From Pseudoprevotella muciniphila (GTDB lineage: Bacteria > Bacteroidota > Bacteroidia > Bacteroidales > Bacteroidaceae): a stretch of 64,000 bases of DNA. The translations under genes and the position numbers were made by a program. The notes beneath the pieces are model-generated. The model searched no databases, was not told the origin of the DNA, and saw only the letters and a program-made list of their open reading frames with translations. This document shows, piece after piece, positions 43,427 through 52,480 of the stretch. The stretch lies in assembly GCF_003265305.2 (NCBI RefSeq), contig NZ_CP033459.1:1426001-1490000 (forward strand), given 5' to 3'. Positions within the stretch are counted from its first letter, which is position 1, and each line of letters begins with the position of its first letter.

Positions 43427-44701
43427 CTATTTGTATATCAGGGTTGAAAGGCGTTCGGGATTGAAAATATCATTGGCTATGCGCTGCAGGTCGGCTGGTG
43501 TTACATCGTCGTAGAGGGCGCATACTTCTTCGATGTTTCGGAAGATGCCGTATTTGGCGTAGAGGCGTCCCATGGAGACGGCATGGTTCTCAAAATGGTC
43601 GCGTGCTATTCGCAGTTGACGCACGAGTTGCTGCCTGGCAGTGCGGAGTTGGTTTTCGGTGATGGGTGCTTCGATGAATCTGTCCATCTCGCGGCGTATG
43701 AGTCTTTGACAGCGTTTTATATCCTTTTGGTCGCAACCGAAATAAACCGACCACACACCCGCGTCGGGATAGAATCCGATGTAGGCATCGACGCTATATA
43801 CCAGCCCTGCCTTTTCCCGCAGTCGGACGTTGAAGCGGGAATTGGGGGCAGGACCGCCGATGATGTTGTTGAGCAATGTCAGCGCATGGCAATCCTTATC
43901 GTTGCCGCCTATGGTGCGACAGCCCATGAGCACATGTGCCTGATGCGTTTGTTTATCTGTCTCGCGTGTCCAGCCTTTCTCTGTGGAGATGGGGAGGGCT
44001 TTGGGAATGGTTGTTACGATTTGCTGTGGTGTAACAGGGAAATCGCTTGCGGGTAGCAGGCTCTCCAGTGTTTTCACCATTCGTGCGAAGTTGAGGTCGC
44101 CAAAGGCATAGAACACACAGTTGCGAGGATGATAATAGGCATCGGCATAGCGGTGGGCATCAGCCGTGGTGTATTGCTTGAGCCTTTCTGCCTTGCCCAG
44201 AATGTCGCGCCCGAGAGGATGATTGGGAAAAATCAGTGTCTCAAACTCGTCGAAGATAAGGTCGGACGGGGTGTCGAGATAACTGTCTATCTCATCGCAG
44301 ATCACTTCCTTTTCGCGGTCAAGTTCTGCCTGTGGGTAGGTGCTGTGGAAAACGATGTCGGTCAGAATGTCGGCTACATGATGGAAGTCGCTTTTCAGCG
44401 CCGTGGCATAATACACAGTCTCCTGTTTTGTGGTGAAAGCGCTCAAATCGCCGCCACGCCGCTCCAGGAAGCCGTTGATTTGGTAGGCCTTGCGGCTCGT
44501 AGTACCTTTGAACGTTGTATGCTCTATGAAATGCGCCATGCCCGAATCGGCAGCATCTTCATGACGGGTACCTGCCCCAACAACGATGCCACAATAGACC
44601 ACCTCCGTATTGGCTGGCTCATAAATGATGCGCAAGCCACAAGGGAGAGTCGCTTCATAGTAATCGGGGCGGCTTGTCTTTAATTGCTGTCCTTTTGTCA
44701 T
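43427..44701 (-). CDS. M16-family zinc metallopeptidase
   Basis: 424 residues. Inverted zinc motif HFIEH (His57, Glu60, His61) with the distal Glu ligand in EKEVICDEIDSY (Glu137), the pattern of processing-peptidase/pitrilysin-like proteases. The C-terminal half-domain has GGPAPNSRFNVRLREKAGLV, the conserved R/Y region. No signal peptide, so probably cytoplasmic. Single-unit length, like PqqL/processing-peptidase beta subunits. In a minus-strand run with flippase upstream and Nudix downstream. Confidence 0.9.
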   Translation of the reverse strand: MTKGQQLKTSRPDYYEATLPCGLRIIYEPANTEVVYCGIVVGAGTRHEDAADSGMAHFIEHTTFKGTTSRKAYQINGFLERRGGDLSAFTTKQETVYYATALKSDFHHVADILTDIVFHSTYPQAELDREKEVICDEIDSYLDTPSDLIFDEFETLIFPNHPLGRDILGKAERLKQYTTADAHRYADAYYHPRNCVFYAFGDLNFARMVKTLESLLPASDFPVTPQQIVTTIPKALPISTEKGWTRETDKQTHQAHVLMGCRTIGGNDKDCHALTLLNNIIGGPAPNSRFNVRLREKAGLVYSVDAYIGFYPDAGVWSVYFGCDQKDIKRCQRLIRREMDRFIEAPITENQLRTARQQLVRQLRIARDHFENHAVSMGRLYAKYGIFRNIEEVCALYDDVTPADLQRIANDIFNPERLSTLIYK

Positions 44702-44713
44702 GACGCTAATTCG

Positions 44714-46177
44714 TTATTTCTTAAATTTCTTGCCAATTACGGGCAGTTTTTCTAACCCAATGTCATGATAGAGCAAATGTCCTATGAAGAGCAGTATCAG
44801 AACGGTGTTGATACCGATGCGACATGCAGCGGGCCATTCGTCCGGTAGAAGCGCCATGACAACATAAAGTAAGGCTGCAACACCCACGTAGATACCTATG
44901 CTCTTCAATGGGTAGTTGATGGGGTAATACTTCTGACCAAACACATAACTCAGCACCATTGCCGTGCCGTAGCCGGCCACACCAGCCCATGCGCACGCCA
45001 TATAGCCGTAGTATGGGATGAAAAGAATGTTGGTTATGATAAGCACAGCGCAACCTGCACCACTAAAGTAGGCACCCCAGATGGTGCGGTCGGTCAGTTT
45101 GTACCAAAACGAAAGATTGAAATAGATGCCCATCATAATTTCGGCAACCATGACGATGGGCACCACCTTCAGCCCTTGCCAATAGTCGGGTGCGATGATA
45201 TATTTCAGGATGTCCATATATCCCATCACGAGCAGGAAAGCGAGAAGCGTGAAGATGACAAAGTATTTCATCGCTTTGGCGTATGTCTCGCGGTTGTCCT
45301 TGTCGCGCGACTTGCCGAACACAAAAGGCTCATAGGCATAGCGGAAGGCCTGTGTAATCATCGCCATAATCATGGCTATCTTGAAGCAGGCACCATAGAT
45401 ACCGAGTTGCTCCTTGCCGAGGTCGCCCGTAACGATGCGTGGGAAGATGATTTTGTCCGCAGTCTGATTCAGTATGCCGGCTATGCCGAGAATAAGTATG
45501 GGCCAGGCATAGCGCCACATCTTCTTCATCAGCGCCTTGTCGAACACCCACCTGAAGCCTGTCAGTTCCTTGTGAAAGAACAAAACGGAAACAGCAGAAC
45601 AGAAGAGGTTGATGCCGAAAACATAGCCCACGTCAATGCGGAAATTATCGATGAAATGGGGCAAAACTATGAAATAACCCAGATTGAGTATGATGTTCAG
45701 GAAAATGAAAATCAACTTTAGTGCAGCGAACTTGATGGGTTTCTTTTGATAGCGCAAATAGGCGAAAGGAATGCAAAGGAATGCATCTATCGCTACACAA
45801 ATGACCATCATATAGACGTAGGACGGGTGGTCGGCATAGTCGAGGAAATTGCTGATAGGACTGATGAAAAGTAGTATGAGTGCCACAAAACAGATTCCCA
45901 CACTGCCCACGGCTATCAACGAAGTAGAATAGACGCGCATGGGGTCGTGCTCGCCTTTGTTTACGAAACGGAAAAAGGTGGTTTCCATGCCAAAAGTGAG
46001 CAGAACCAGCAGTAGTGCCACATAACTGTATATTTCCGTAATGACACCATAGCCGCCGCTCTCTGCACTGATCTTTGCGGTGTAGAGCGGCACGAGCAGG
46101 TAGTTCAGGAAACGGCCTACGATGCTGCTCAGCCCATAAATGGCGGTATCTTTTGCAAGTGATTTTAGATTTGCCAT
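44714..46177 (-). CDS. Polysaccharide flippase (Wzx/MOP superfamily)
   Basis: ATG at 46177 (MANLKSLAKDTAIYGLSSIV), giving 487 residues. About 12-14 transmembrane helices and the N-terminal LAKDTAIYGLSSIVGRFLNY then LLVPLYTAKI typical of oligosaccharide flippases. It would move lipid-linked glycan units across the inner membrane. The partner glycosyltransferases are not adjacent, although one GT4 gene lies at 4.2 kb. It is encoded between the SpmAB-like and M16 genes. Confidence 0.88.
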   Translation of the reverse strand: MANLKSLAKDTAIYGLSSIVGRFLNYLLVPLYTAKISAESGGYGVITEIYSYVALLLVLLTFGMETTFFRFVNKGEHDPMRVYSTSLIAVGSVGICFVALILLFISPISNFLDYADHPSYVYMMVICVAIDAFLCIPFAYLRYQKKPIKFAALKLIFIFLNIILNLGYFIVLPHFIDNFRIDVGYVFGINLFCSAVSVLFFHKELTGFRWVFDKALMKKMWRYAWPILILGIAGILNQTADKIIFPRIVTGDLGKEQLGIYGACFKIAMIMAMITQAFRYAYEPFVFGKSRDKDNRETYAKAMKYFVIFTLLAFLLVMGYMDILKYIIAPDYWQGLKVVPIVMVAEIMMGIYFNLSFWYKLTDRTIWGAYFSGAGCAVLIITNILFIPYYGYMACAWAGVAGYGTAMVLSYVFGQKYYPINYPLKSIGIYVGVAALLYVVMALLPDEWPAACRIGINTVLILLFIGHLLYHDIGLEKLPVIGKKFKK

Positions 46178-46209
46178 AATGATAATGATTTGTTTGTAGT
46201 GGCTACCTA

Positions 46210-47442
46210 TTATCCAAAGAAGAGATAGCAAATACCCACAGCGGCTATCATTCCTGCTAAGTCGGCAAGTAAGCCGCAAGTTACGGCATGTCGCGTCTTA
46301 CTGATGCCCACTGAACCAAAATAGACGGCGAGGATATAGAAAGTGGTGTCGGTAGAGCCTTGGAAGATACAACTCAGGCGACCGGCAAACGAGTCGGCAC
46401 CGTATGTGTTCATGGCATCTACCATCATTCCTCGTGCCCCACTACCACTTAGCGGTTTCATAATGGCGGTTGGGAGGGCTTCCACCCATTGTGTGTCGAA
46501 ACCGCAGGCGGTAACACACCATTTAATGCCGTCGATGAGCCAGTCCATAGCGCCTGATGCACGGAATATGCCGATGCCTACGAGGATAGCAATAAGATAA
46601 GGAATGATTTTTACGGCTGTCGTAAAACCGTCTTTGGCACCCTCTATAAAAGCATCATATACGTTCACTTTTTTCCGTAAACCGGCTATAAGGAAGAGTA
46701 TGATGATGGAGAAGAGGATAACATTTGCGCTCGTGGTGCCCACAGTGTCCATAAGCGTGCTGTTCATCGTACTGAATCCCCAGATGATGCCGGCTATGAA
46801 AAGCGTAGCGCCGCCAAGTGTGAGGAGCAGCGTGCGGTTGAACAGGTTGATGCGTTGGTACAGACAGGTAATAATGATGCCTGCCAATGTAGAGAAGAAT
46901 GTGGCAATGAGTATGGGAATGAAGATGTCGCTCGGTTGTGCCGCACCTGCCTGTGCACGATACACCATCACACCGATGGGGATGAGTGTGAGACCTGAAG
47001 TGTTGAGCACAAGGAACATAATCATCGGATTGCTCGCCGTGTCCTTTTTAGGATTAAGTTCCTGCAATCCCTCCATGGCTTTGAGCCCGAGGGGAGTGGC
47101 GGCGTTGTCCAGACCAAGCATGTTGGCAGAGATGTTCATGAAAATGTTGCCGATGACAGGGTGGTTCTTCGGAATGTCGGGGAAGAGTTTTGCAAATAAG
47201 GGACCAAGAAATCTTGCCAATGCGTTTACCACACCGCCTTTCTCACCAATCTTCATAATGCCGAGCCAGAGCGATAACACACCAGTCAGATACAGCGATA
47301 TTTCAAAACCATTCTTCGCACTATCGAAAGTGGAGTTCATGATGTCTGGAAATACCTGCGTATCGCCAAAGAACACGAGTTTTATCACCGCTATAGCGAA
47401 AGCGATGAAGAAAAAAGCCAACCAAATGTAGTTGAGTACCAT
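46210..47442 (-). CDS. Nucleoside-recognition (Gate) domain protein, SpmA-SpmB fusion
   Basis: 410 residues, strongly hydrophobic with ~10 helices. The N-terminal half resembles SpmA (NSTFDSAKNGFEISLYLTGV, LSLWLGIMKIGEKGG, SANMLGLDNAATPLGLKAME). The C-terminal half resembles SpmB (GFTTAVKIIPYLIAILVGIG, MKPLSGSGARGMMVDAMNTY, QGSTDTTFYILAVYFGSVG). In Bacillus the two are separate proteins linked to spore dehydration; in non-sporulating Bacteroidetes the fused form is common and its transport role is unknown. Confidence 0.85.
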   Translation of the reverse strand: MVLNYIWLAFFFIAFAIAVIKLVFFGDTQVFPDIMNSTFDSAKNGFEISLYLTGVLSLWLGIMKIGEKGGVVNALARFLGPLFAKLFPDIPKNHPVIGNIFMNISANMLGLDNAATPLGLKAMEGLQELNPKKDTASNPMIMFLVLNTSGLTLIPIGVMVYRAQAGAAQPSDIFIPILIATFFSTLAGIIITCLYQRINLFNRTLLLTLGGATLFIAGIIWGFSTMNSTLMDTVGTTSANVILFSIIILFLIAGLRKKVNVYDAFIEGAKDGFTTAVKIIPYLIAILVGIGIFRASGAMDWLIDGIKWCVTACGFDTQWVEALPTAIMKPLSGSGARGMMVDAMNTYGADSFAGRLSCIFQGSTDTTFYILAVYFGSVGISKTRHAVTCGLLADLAGMIAAVGICYLFFG

Positions 47443-47446
47443 TTGT

Positions 47447-48028
47447 TTATAATTTGCAACCTATTACGGCTTGCCATGAATTTTCTAAATCGGTAATGAC
47501 ACGTGCAAGTTCATCCACCGTAGTAGCCACACTGACCACTTCTTCAAATTGGCGTGTGATGAAGCCTTTCTCGCAGAGGTCTTTCAAAAGAGTGATGAGA
47601 TGATCCCAGCAGCCTGCCACGTTGTAGAGCACGAGGGGACGTTGTCCCTGTATGCCTATAGCACTCACACCCAGCACTGTGAAGAGTTCGTCGAGTGTGC
47701 CGATACCACCTGGCAGAGCAAGGAGTACATCGCTCTCCTGCATCATGATGCTTTTGCGGTCGGTAAGGTCGGCGCAAGGGAAGCAAACATCGATGAGTTC
47801 ACTCTCCAAATGGCGCTGCGTGATGATTTGTGGCACCACACCATACACCTTACCGCCGTTGCGTTTCGTGGCAGCAGCAATCACTTCCATAAGGCCTGCA
47901 CGCGAACCGCCATAAACGAGTGTGCGCCCCGTTTTGCCTATCCATTCGCCCACTTCATCAGCCGCAGTTTTGTAAACTGCATCGATGTTAGTGCGAGCGG
48001 AAAGAAAAACGCCTATTTTCTGCATCAT
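47447..48028 (-). CDS. LOG-family Rossmann protein (cytokinin riboside 5'-monophosphate phosphoribohydrolase-like)
   Basis: 193 residues. Typical features: KIGVFLSARTNID, LVYGGSRAGLMEVIA and the catalytic PGGIGTLDE at 106-114. Enzymes of this family split nucleoside monophosphates into base and ribose 5-phosphate. Starts at 48028 or at the next ATG (48025); MQKIGVF fits the shorter form. The stop is 4 bp before the SpmAB-like start, so the two are probably co-transcribed. Confidence 0.9.
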   Translation of the reverse strand: MMQKIGVFLSARTNIDAVYKTAADEVGEWIGKTGRTLVYGGSRAGLMEVIAAATKRNGGKVYGVVPQIITQRHLESELIDVCFPCADLTDRKSIMMQESDVLLALPGGIGTLDELFTVLGVSAIGIQGQRPLVLYNVAGCWDHLITLLKDLCEKGFITRQFEEVVSVATTVDELARVITDLENSWQAVIGCKL

Positions 48029-48038
48029 AATAAAATTT

Positions 48039-48212
48039 TTTCAAGTTTCGTAAGTTGTCAAGCATTATAATATCAGGTTGTTGTATCTTCAAGAATTACA
48101 GAATTATAGAATTGATTCTCACAACACCTTTTCAGAATAAGTATAATCTTAGTTTTGTTTCAATTCTTGAAAACCCGATAAATAACCACTTGCGAAAGTT
48201 GAGTAATTCTTT
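48039..48212. repeat. Inverted-repeat element built of aagaatt units (copy 2)
   Basis: Outer arms ttcaagtttcgtaagttgtcaa (48040-48061) and acttgcgaaagttga (48188-48202). Inner arms ttcaagaattacagaattat (from 48088) and caattcttgaa (48161-48171). The left half matches 26461-26525 in reverse complement. Fills the gap between ridA and the LOG gene. Confidence 0.5.
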
Positions 48213-48222
48213 TGAAACTGAA

Positions 48223-48597
48223 TTATTTCACGGCAATCGCTTCTATCTCGAGACGCGCGTTCTTGGGCAGTGTCTTCACTGCAACAGCAGAGCGGGCAGG
48301 TGCCGTACCTTCAAAGAATTTCGCATATTCTGCGTTCATCTCAGCGAAGTCGTCCATATCGGCAAGAAAAACACTCGTCTTTACCACATTGTCCATCGTC
48401 ATACCTGCCTCAGCAAGTATGTTCTTGATATTTGTAAGCGACTGGCGTGTCATCGCTGCAATGCCTTCTGCAAATTCGCCCGTAGCAGGATTGATGGGTA
48501 ACTGACCTGATACGAATACTATGCCGCCTGCCTCAATGCCTTGACTGTAAGGACCGATAGCAGCAGGAGCCTTGCTTGTGGATAATGCTTTCTTCAT
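48223..48597 (-). CDS. ridA: RidA-family enamine/imine deaminase
   Basis: 124 residues, full length. Hydrolyses reactive 2-aminoacrylate and related enamines formed by PLP enzymes. The signatures are GPYSQGIEAGGIVFVSGQLP, then INPATGEF and SAVAVKTLPKNARLEIEAIA; the substrate-binding Arg in APARSAV is present. Single gene with its own -7 box (48646-48653, minus strand). Confidence 0.93.
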   Translation of the reverse strand: MKKALSTSKAPAAIGPYSQGIEAGGIVFVSGQLPINPATGEFAEGIAAMTRQSLTNIKNILAEAGMTMDNVVKTSVFLADMDDFAEMNAEYAKFFEGTAPARSAVAVKTLPKNARLEIEAIAVK

Positions 48598-48645
48598 TTT
48601 TCTGAATTTTATCTGTCTTTGTTACTAATGCTATATAAAATTGCG

Positions 48646-48653
48646 CAAAGTTA
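48646..48653 (-). promoter_or_regulatory. -7 box of ridA
   Basis: TAACTTTG on the minus strand (complement caaagtta), 49 bp upstream of the ridA start. Confidence 0.5.
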
Positions 48654-48816
48654 ACAATTTATATTTATTGGTGTCTGGTAAAAAATAGAAGAAAGAGTCT
48701 CTCATAGAGTATGAAAGAGTATGAATACATGTAGGGGCATTTCAAAACAACCGGCTTGCGTTCCAAAACAACCGCGTTCCAAAATGTCTGAGAATTCTGT
48801 CAGGCAGCAATAAAAA

Positions 48817-48853
48817 AACGTCTGCGAGCCGAAACTTGCAGACGTTGTTTTTG
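48817..48853 (-). terminator. Terminator of rplS
   Basis: Stem aacgtctgc / gcagacgtt around a 12-nt loop, with flanking A-run and T-run; lies 15 bp beyond the rplS stop. Confidence 0.85.
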
Positions 48854-48867
48854 TCTTGAGTTGGTGT

Positions 48868-49236
48868 TTATGCCTCCTTGGCAATGGCAACACGCTTTTC
48901 CTTGATGCGTGCCTTCTTACCAGTGAGTTTACGCAGGTAATACAGTTTAGCGCGGCGAACTTTACCAACTTTGTTCACTACGATGCTCTCGATGGCTGGA
49001 GAGTCGATGGGGAAAATACGTTCCACACCAACTGTGCCCGACATCTTGCGAACAGTGAAGCGCTTTTTGTTCTGATGACCTGTGATTTTGATAACAACAC
49101 CGCGGTACAACTGTACACGCTCCTTGTTACCCTCGACGATTTTGTATGCCACTGTAATAGTGTCACCTGCTTTGAATTTTGGGAACTCCTTGCCAGTAGC
49201 AAATGCTTCTTCAGCAACTTTCAATAAATCTTCCAT
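48868..49236 (-). CDS. rplS: 50S ribosomal protein L19
   Basis: ATG at 49236 ([20 protein letters not shown]), giving 122 residues. L19 signatures: [40 protein letters not shown] then [20 protein letters not shown], and [20 protein letters not shown]. An open frame extending upstream runs through the leader and is rejected. Own promoter (49345-49374) and terminator (48817-48853). Confidence 0.95.
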   Translation of the reverse strand: MEDLLKVAEEAFATGKEFPKFKAGDTITVAYKIVEGNKERVQLYRGVVIKITGHQNKKRFTVRKMSGTVGVERIFPIDSPAIESIVVNKVGKVRRAKLYYLRKLTGKKARIKEKRVAIAKEA

Positions 49237-49344
49237 TGCGGATTCTTTGTTTTGTTGTTTATCGTCTCGAACACAACATTCGCAGTTCTCTCTTTTGGCG
49301 CTGCTCTTTCGCGCGCCCTGCCAGAGGTTATGCCGAAAGCGGTG

Positions 49345-49374
49345 CAAAAGTACAACATTTTTTTGACCCACAAA
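49345..49374 (-). promoter_or_regulatory. Promoter of rplS
   Basis: Minus strand TTTG (complement of 49371-49374), 18-bp spacer, TACTTTTG (complement of 49345-49352). Leader of about 100 nt to the ATG. Confidence 0.65.
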
Positions 49375-49422
49375 ACGTTTGACGGAAAAAACTTAGGTAA
49401 AAGTCTTCGTAAAGTGTACAAG

Positions 49423-49489
49423 GGCGTTCAAGGTGTTCAAGGCGTTCATGTTCCTATATATTTGAACACTTGAATACCTTGAACACTCC
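49423..49489. repeat. Inverted-repeat element of 9-nt gttcaagg units
   Basis: Left arm gggcgttca-aggtgttca-aggcgttca, centre tgttcctatatat, right arm tgaacactt-gaatacctt-gaacactcc. Three 9-nt units per arm; same architecture as the gaagtta elements but different sequence. Confidence 0.6.
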
Positions 49490-49562
49490 TGAAGAATAAC
49501 CTAAAGAACAGCAGTAAGCGAATAAAGTGCGTCTTTATAGGCGGTTTACAAGAAGAATGCCG

Positions 49563-49570
49563 TAACTTTG
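49563..49570 (+). promoter_or_regulatory. -7 box of the outer-membrane receptor gene
   Basis: TAACTTTG, 49 bp before the ATG at 49619; no good -33 box at the standard distance. Confidence 0.5.
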
Positions 49571-49618
49571 CACCATCAAAGAAAGAGAATCTTTACTTGT
49601 AAATAGAATCAAAACAAT

Positions 49619-52132
49619 ATGAAACAAAAGAGTTTATTGGTGTTTCTGCTGGCATTTCTTGCATTGGGTGCGGCAGGACAGACAAAGATCAGCGGTATGG
49701 TGGTGGATTCGGTGAGCCGTGACCCGCAGCCATACGTTACGGTTAGGATATTTCCGTCGAACAATGACGAAGTGCCGCTTTCCACGTTCCTTACCGATGA
49801 GAAGGGCGCGTTTTCACACGAAGTGTCGAAAGCCGGCAATTATAACCTGGTGGTCAGCGCCATAGGTAAGAAGACGCGGAAAGTGGAACTCTCTGTGGGT
49901 TCTGCAGGAGATTTACGCCTTGGCGAGATTGGTCTGATTGAGTCGAAGTCGTCCGAAGGCACTGCCGTGGTTTCTGCACAGAAGCCGGTGGTAAAGATGG
50001 AGACCGACAAGATTACATACGACATGGGTGCCGATCCCGACTCCAAATCGACCACGATGCTCGAAATGCTGCGCCGTGTGCCCCTCGTCAATGTGGACGG
50101 TCAGGACAACATCACGGTGAACGGACAGTCGAACTTCAAGATATACGTAAACGGCAAACCCAACCCGATGCTCAGCCAGAATGCCTCTGCCGTGCTGAAG
50201 GCCATGCCTGCCTCCTTTGCCAAGAATGTGGAGGTGATTACCAATCCCGGTGCGCGCTATGATGCAGAAGGCACCGGCGGCATCATCAACATCACCACAG
50301 CCAATTTCGGCGGTCCAGGCGGACAGGGCGAAAGCATGGAAGGCTATTCCGCCGACATTACGGGTGCAGTAACCACCCGTGGACAGATGGGCAGCGGTTT
50401 CTTCTCGATGCAGAAGGGCAAATTCTCGATGAGTGTCAATGGTTCTCTGCACAATGGCAGGTCAGGACTCGGCGCTATGGATTTTGACCGCGTGCAGTAT
50501 GCTGAGACGGGCGATATAACTACCACGATGCGAAACGCTCAGAGGACTCACAACCGCTTTTATCGCGGCGGGCTGAGCCTGAGTTATCAGATAGACTCGC
50601 TCCGCCTCCTCACTGCTGCAGCAAACCTTATGGGTTTCGGCAACAATCAGAAATCGGTGGGCAGCATGGGTATGGCTGCCAGCGGAATGCCGCTCATGAG
50701 TTATAATCAGAATGGTAGCACCCGCATGCACTTCCGCTCCATCGATGCCAATCTCGACTATCAGCGCACCTTTGCCAACTGTCCCGAGCGTATGCTGACC
50801 CTATCCTACCAGTTCAGCGCATCGCCCAATCGCAACAAGAGTTTTACCGATTTCAGCGATGCCGTAACAATGATGGCAGACATTGACCTGACCGACCGTT
50901 TCAGCGACAACAACATGCACAGCACGGAACATACAGGGCAGGCAGACTTTACCACCCCCGTGGCAGAAGGGCATCAGTTGAGCGTGGGCCTGAAATTCAT
51001 TGGCAGAAAGAACTCAAGCGACTCCAAATACTACGACGTCATCGACAATGTACTCGTGCCCAATGCAATGAACAGTGTGGACTACCGTTTCTTCAACGAC
51101 ATTGCAGCCGCCTACACGGAATATGAAGGCAAAATGGGCTTGTTCAAACTGAAAGCCGGTGCGCGCTATGAGCATACCTGGCAGCGTGTGCGTTATGCCG
51201 ACCGTCCGGAGCAGAACTTCTCGCTTGACTACGGCAACTTCGTACCCTCCGCCACATTCTCGTTCAACCCGACGCCATTGCAGAGCATAGGACTGAGTTA
51301 TGCCATGCGCATCAGTCGCCCGGGCATAGACCAACTCAACCCCTACCGCGACATGAGCGACCCAACAAGCATCAGATATGGTAATTCCGACCTTGATGCC
51401 GAAAAGACGCACCAGATCAGTCTCGTGGCTTCTTCATTCACGCCGAAATTCATCATCAACCTGAATTTCCACTATAATTTCTGCTCTAACGGCATTGAGA
51501 ACTACAGTTTCTATGACGAATCGCACGTGCTCAACACCACATTCGGTAACGTGAACAAAAACCACGACTTCGGTGTCAATGCCTTCATGAACTACAAGCC
51601 CACAGCAAAGACAAGCATCATGATGAATGCCGGCGGGTCGTATGTGGACCTTCGCAGCGGTGCGCTCGACGTACACAACAGCGGCTGGCAGGGCAACCTG
51701 ATGGTAGGTTTGCAGCAGACGATGTGGTGGAACCTCAAATTGAGCCTCAATGCCATGGCGATGACCAAGCGCCACGTGCTGCAAGGCACTATGGGTGGAT
51801 TTGGGGGCGTTATGGGTAGCCTGACCAAGAAATTCTTCGGCGAGACACTCTCTGTGGGCATCTCCGGCTTTATGCCATTCGACGGGAAGAACATACGTTT
51901 CAAAATGAACACGTCCGACAAGACCTTCTCCAACCGTATGAGCATGCGTATGCCTGTGGCACAGATAGGCATCACCGCCACGCTCCACCTCGGCAAGATG
52001 AACATCAGCACCAAGCGCGTGAGTCGAGGTATTTCGAACGACGACGTGAAGGCATCCGACCAGCAAGGCGGCGGCATGAACAGTGGCGGTACAGGCATCT
52101 CGACAGGCGGCATGATGAATGGCGGCATATAG
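49619..52132 (+). CDS. TonB-dependent receptor-like outer-membrane beta-barrel protein
   Basis: 837 residues; signal peptide MKQKSLLVFLLAFLALGAAG. A carboxypeptidase-regulatory-like Ig domain (ISGMVVDSVSRDPQPYVTVR) is followed by a plug domain (ITVNGQSNFKIYVNGKPNPM, then VEVITNPGARYDAEGTGGII) and a ~550-residue barrel of OMP_b-brl_3 type (LSLSYQIDSLRLLTAAANLM, GLSYAMRISRPGIDQLNPYR). The C-terminus is unusual: after the last strand comes a Gly/Met-rich tail (QQGGGMNSGGTGISTGG). No SusD partner is next to it, so a polysaccharide-uptake role is not indicated. The cargo is unknown. Confidence 0.87.
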   Translation: MKQKSLLVFLLAFLALGAAGQTKISGMVVDSVSRDPQPYVTVRIFPSNNDEVPLSTFLTDEKGAFSHEVSKAGNYNLVVSAIGKKTRKVELSVGSAGDLRLGEIGLIESKSSEGTAVVSAQKPVVKMETDKITYDMGADPDSKSTTMLEMLRRVPLVNVDGQDNITVNGQSNFKIYVNGKPNPMLSQNASAVLKAMPASFAKNVEVITNPGARYDAEGTGGIINITTANFGGPGGQGESMEGYSADITGAVTTRGQMGSGFFSMQKGKFSMSVNGSLHNGRSGLGAMDFDRVQYAETGDITTTMRNAQRTHNRFYRGGLSLSYQIDSLRLLTAAANLMGFGNNQKSVGSMGMAASGMPLMSYNQNGSTRMHFRSIDANLDYQRTFANCPERMLTLSYQFSASPNRNKSFTDFSDAVTMMADIDLTDRFSDNNMHSTEHTGQADFTTPVAEGHQLSVGLKFIGRKNSSDSKYYDVIDNVLVPNAMNSVDYRFFNDIAAAYTEYEGKMGLFKLKAGARYEHTWQRVRYADRPEQNFSLDYGNFVPSATFSFNPTPLQSIGLSYAMRISRPGIDQLNPYRDMSDPTSIRYGNSDLDAEKTHQISLVASSFTPKFIINLNFHYNFCSNGIENYSFYDESHVLNTTFGNVNKNHDFGVNAFMNYKPTAKTSIMMNAGGSYVDLRSGALDVHNSGWQGNLMVGLQQTMWWNLKLSLNAMAMTKRHVLQGTMGGFGGVMGSLTKKFFGETLSVGISGFMPFDGKNIRFKMNTSDKTFSNRMSMRMPVAQIGITATLHLGKMNISTKRVSRGISNDDVKASDQQGGGMNSGGTGISTGGMMNGGI

Positions 52133-52159
52133 GAATAGTCAAAATAATACAAGTTTCTG

Positions 52160-52313
52160 AAGTTATCGCTTCGCTTGAAGTTAACGAAGTTATCGAAGTT
52201 AACGACGATAGTGTTGGACAGATGAATAACGAATGAAAGAAGAAATTTCCATTAAGTAACGTCGTTAACTTCGAGCGAGGCGATAACTTCAATAACTTCG
52301 TTAACTTCAAGCA
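52160..52313. repeat. Inverted-repeat element made of 9-nt units (gaagtta type, copy 2)
   Basis: Left arm 52160-52211: gaagtta, tcgcttcgc, ttgaagtta, acgaagtta, tcgaagtta, acgacgata. Right arm 52258-52311: taacgtcgt, taacttcga, gcgaggcga, taacttcaa, taacttcgt, taacttcaa. The right arm equals the reversed left arm of the element at 32784-32962 almost unit by unit. The rest of 52314-52480 has nothing recognisable. Confidence 0.72.
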
Positions 52314-52480
52314 AAAAAAATGGCAATTATATAGGGTTTGACCCCAACATGACTTAATGCAGTCATCAATGGCTGCATTTATTCAAATTGGTAATAAAAT
52401 TTCCATAATAATCCACATATGATAACTTACTTATATTCAATACAACTATAAATGGATTAGAATGTATTTTTATGTTTAAG

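Noticed and set aside
42588-48735. Weak similarity between about 42590-42650 and 48665-48730 (tttattggt ... agtctc ... gaataca)
   Set aside because: The match is short, gapped and AT-rich; not strong enough to call a repeat without alignment statistics.
48868-49371. Longer L19 start at 49371
   Set aside because: The extension runs through the promoter and leader and has no L19 similarity; ATG 49236 gives the normal L19 N-terminus.
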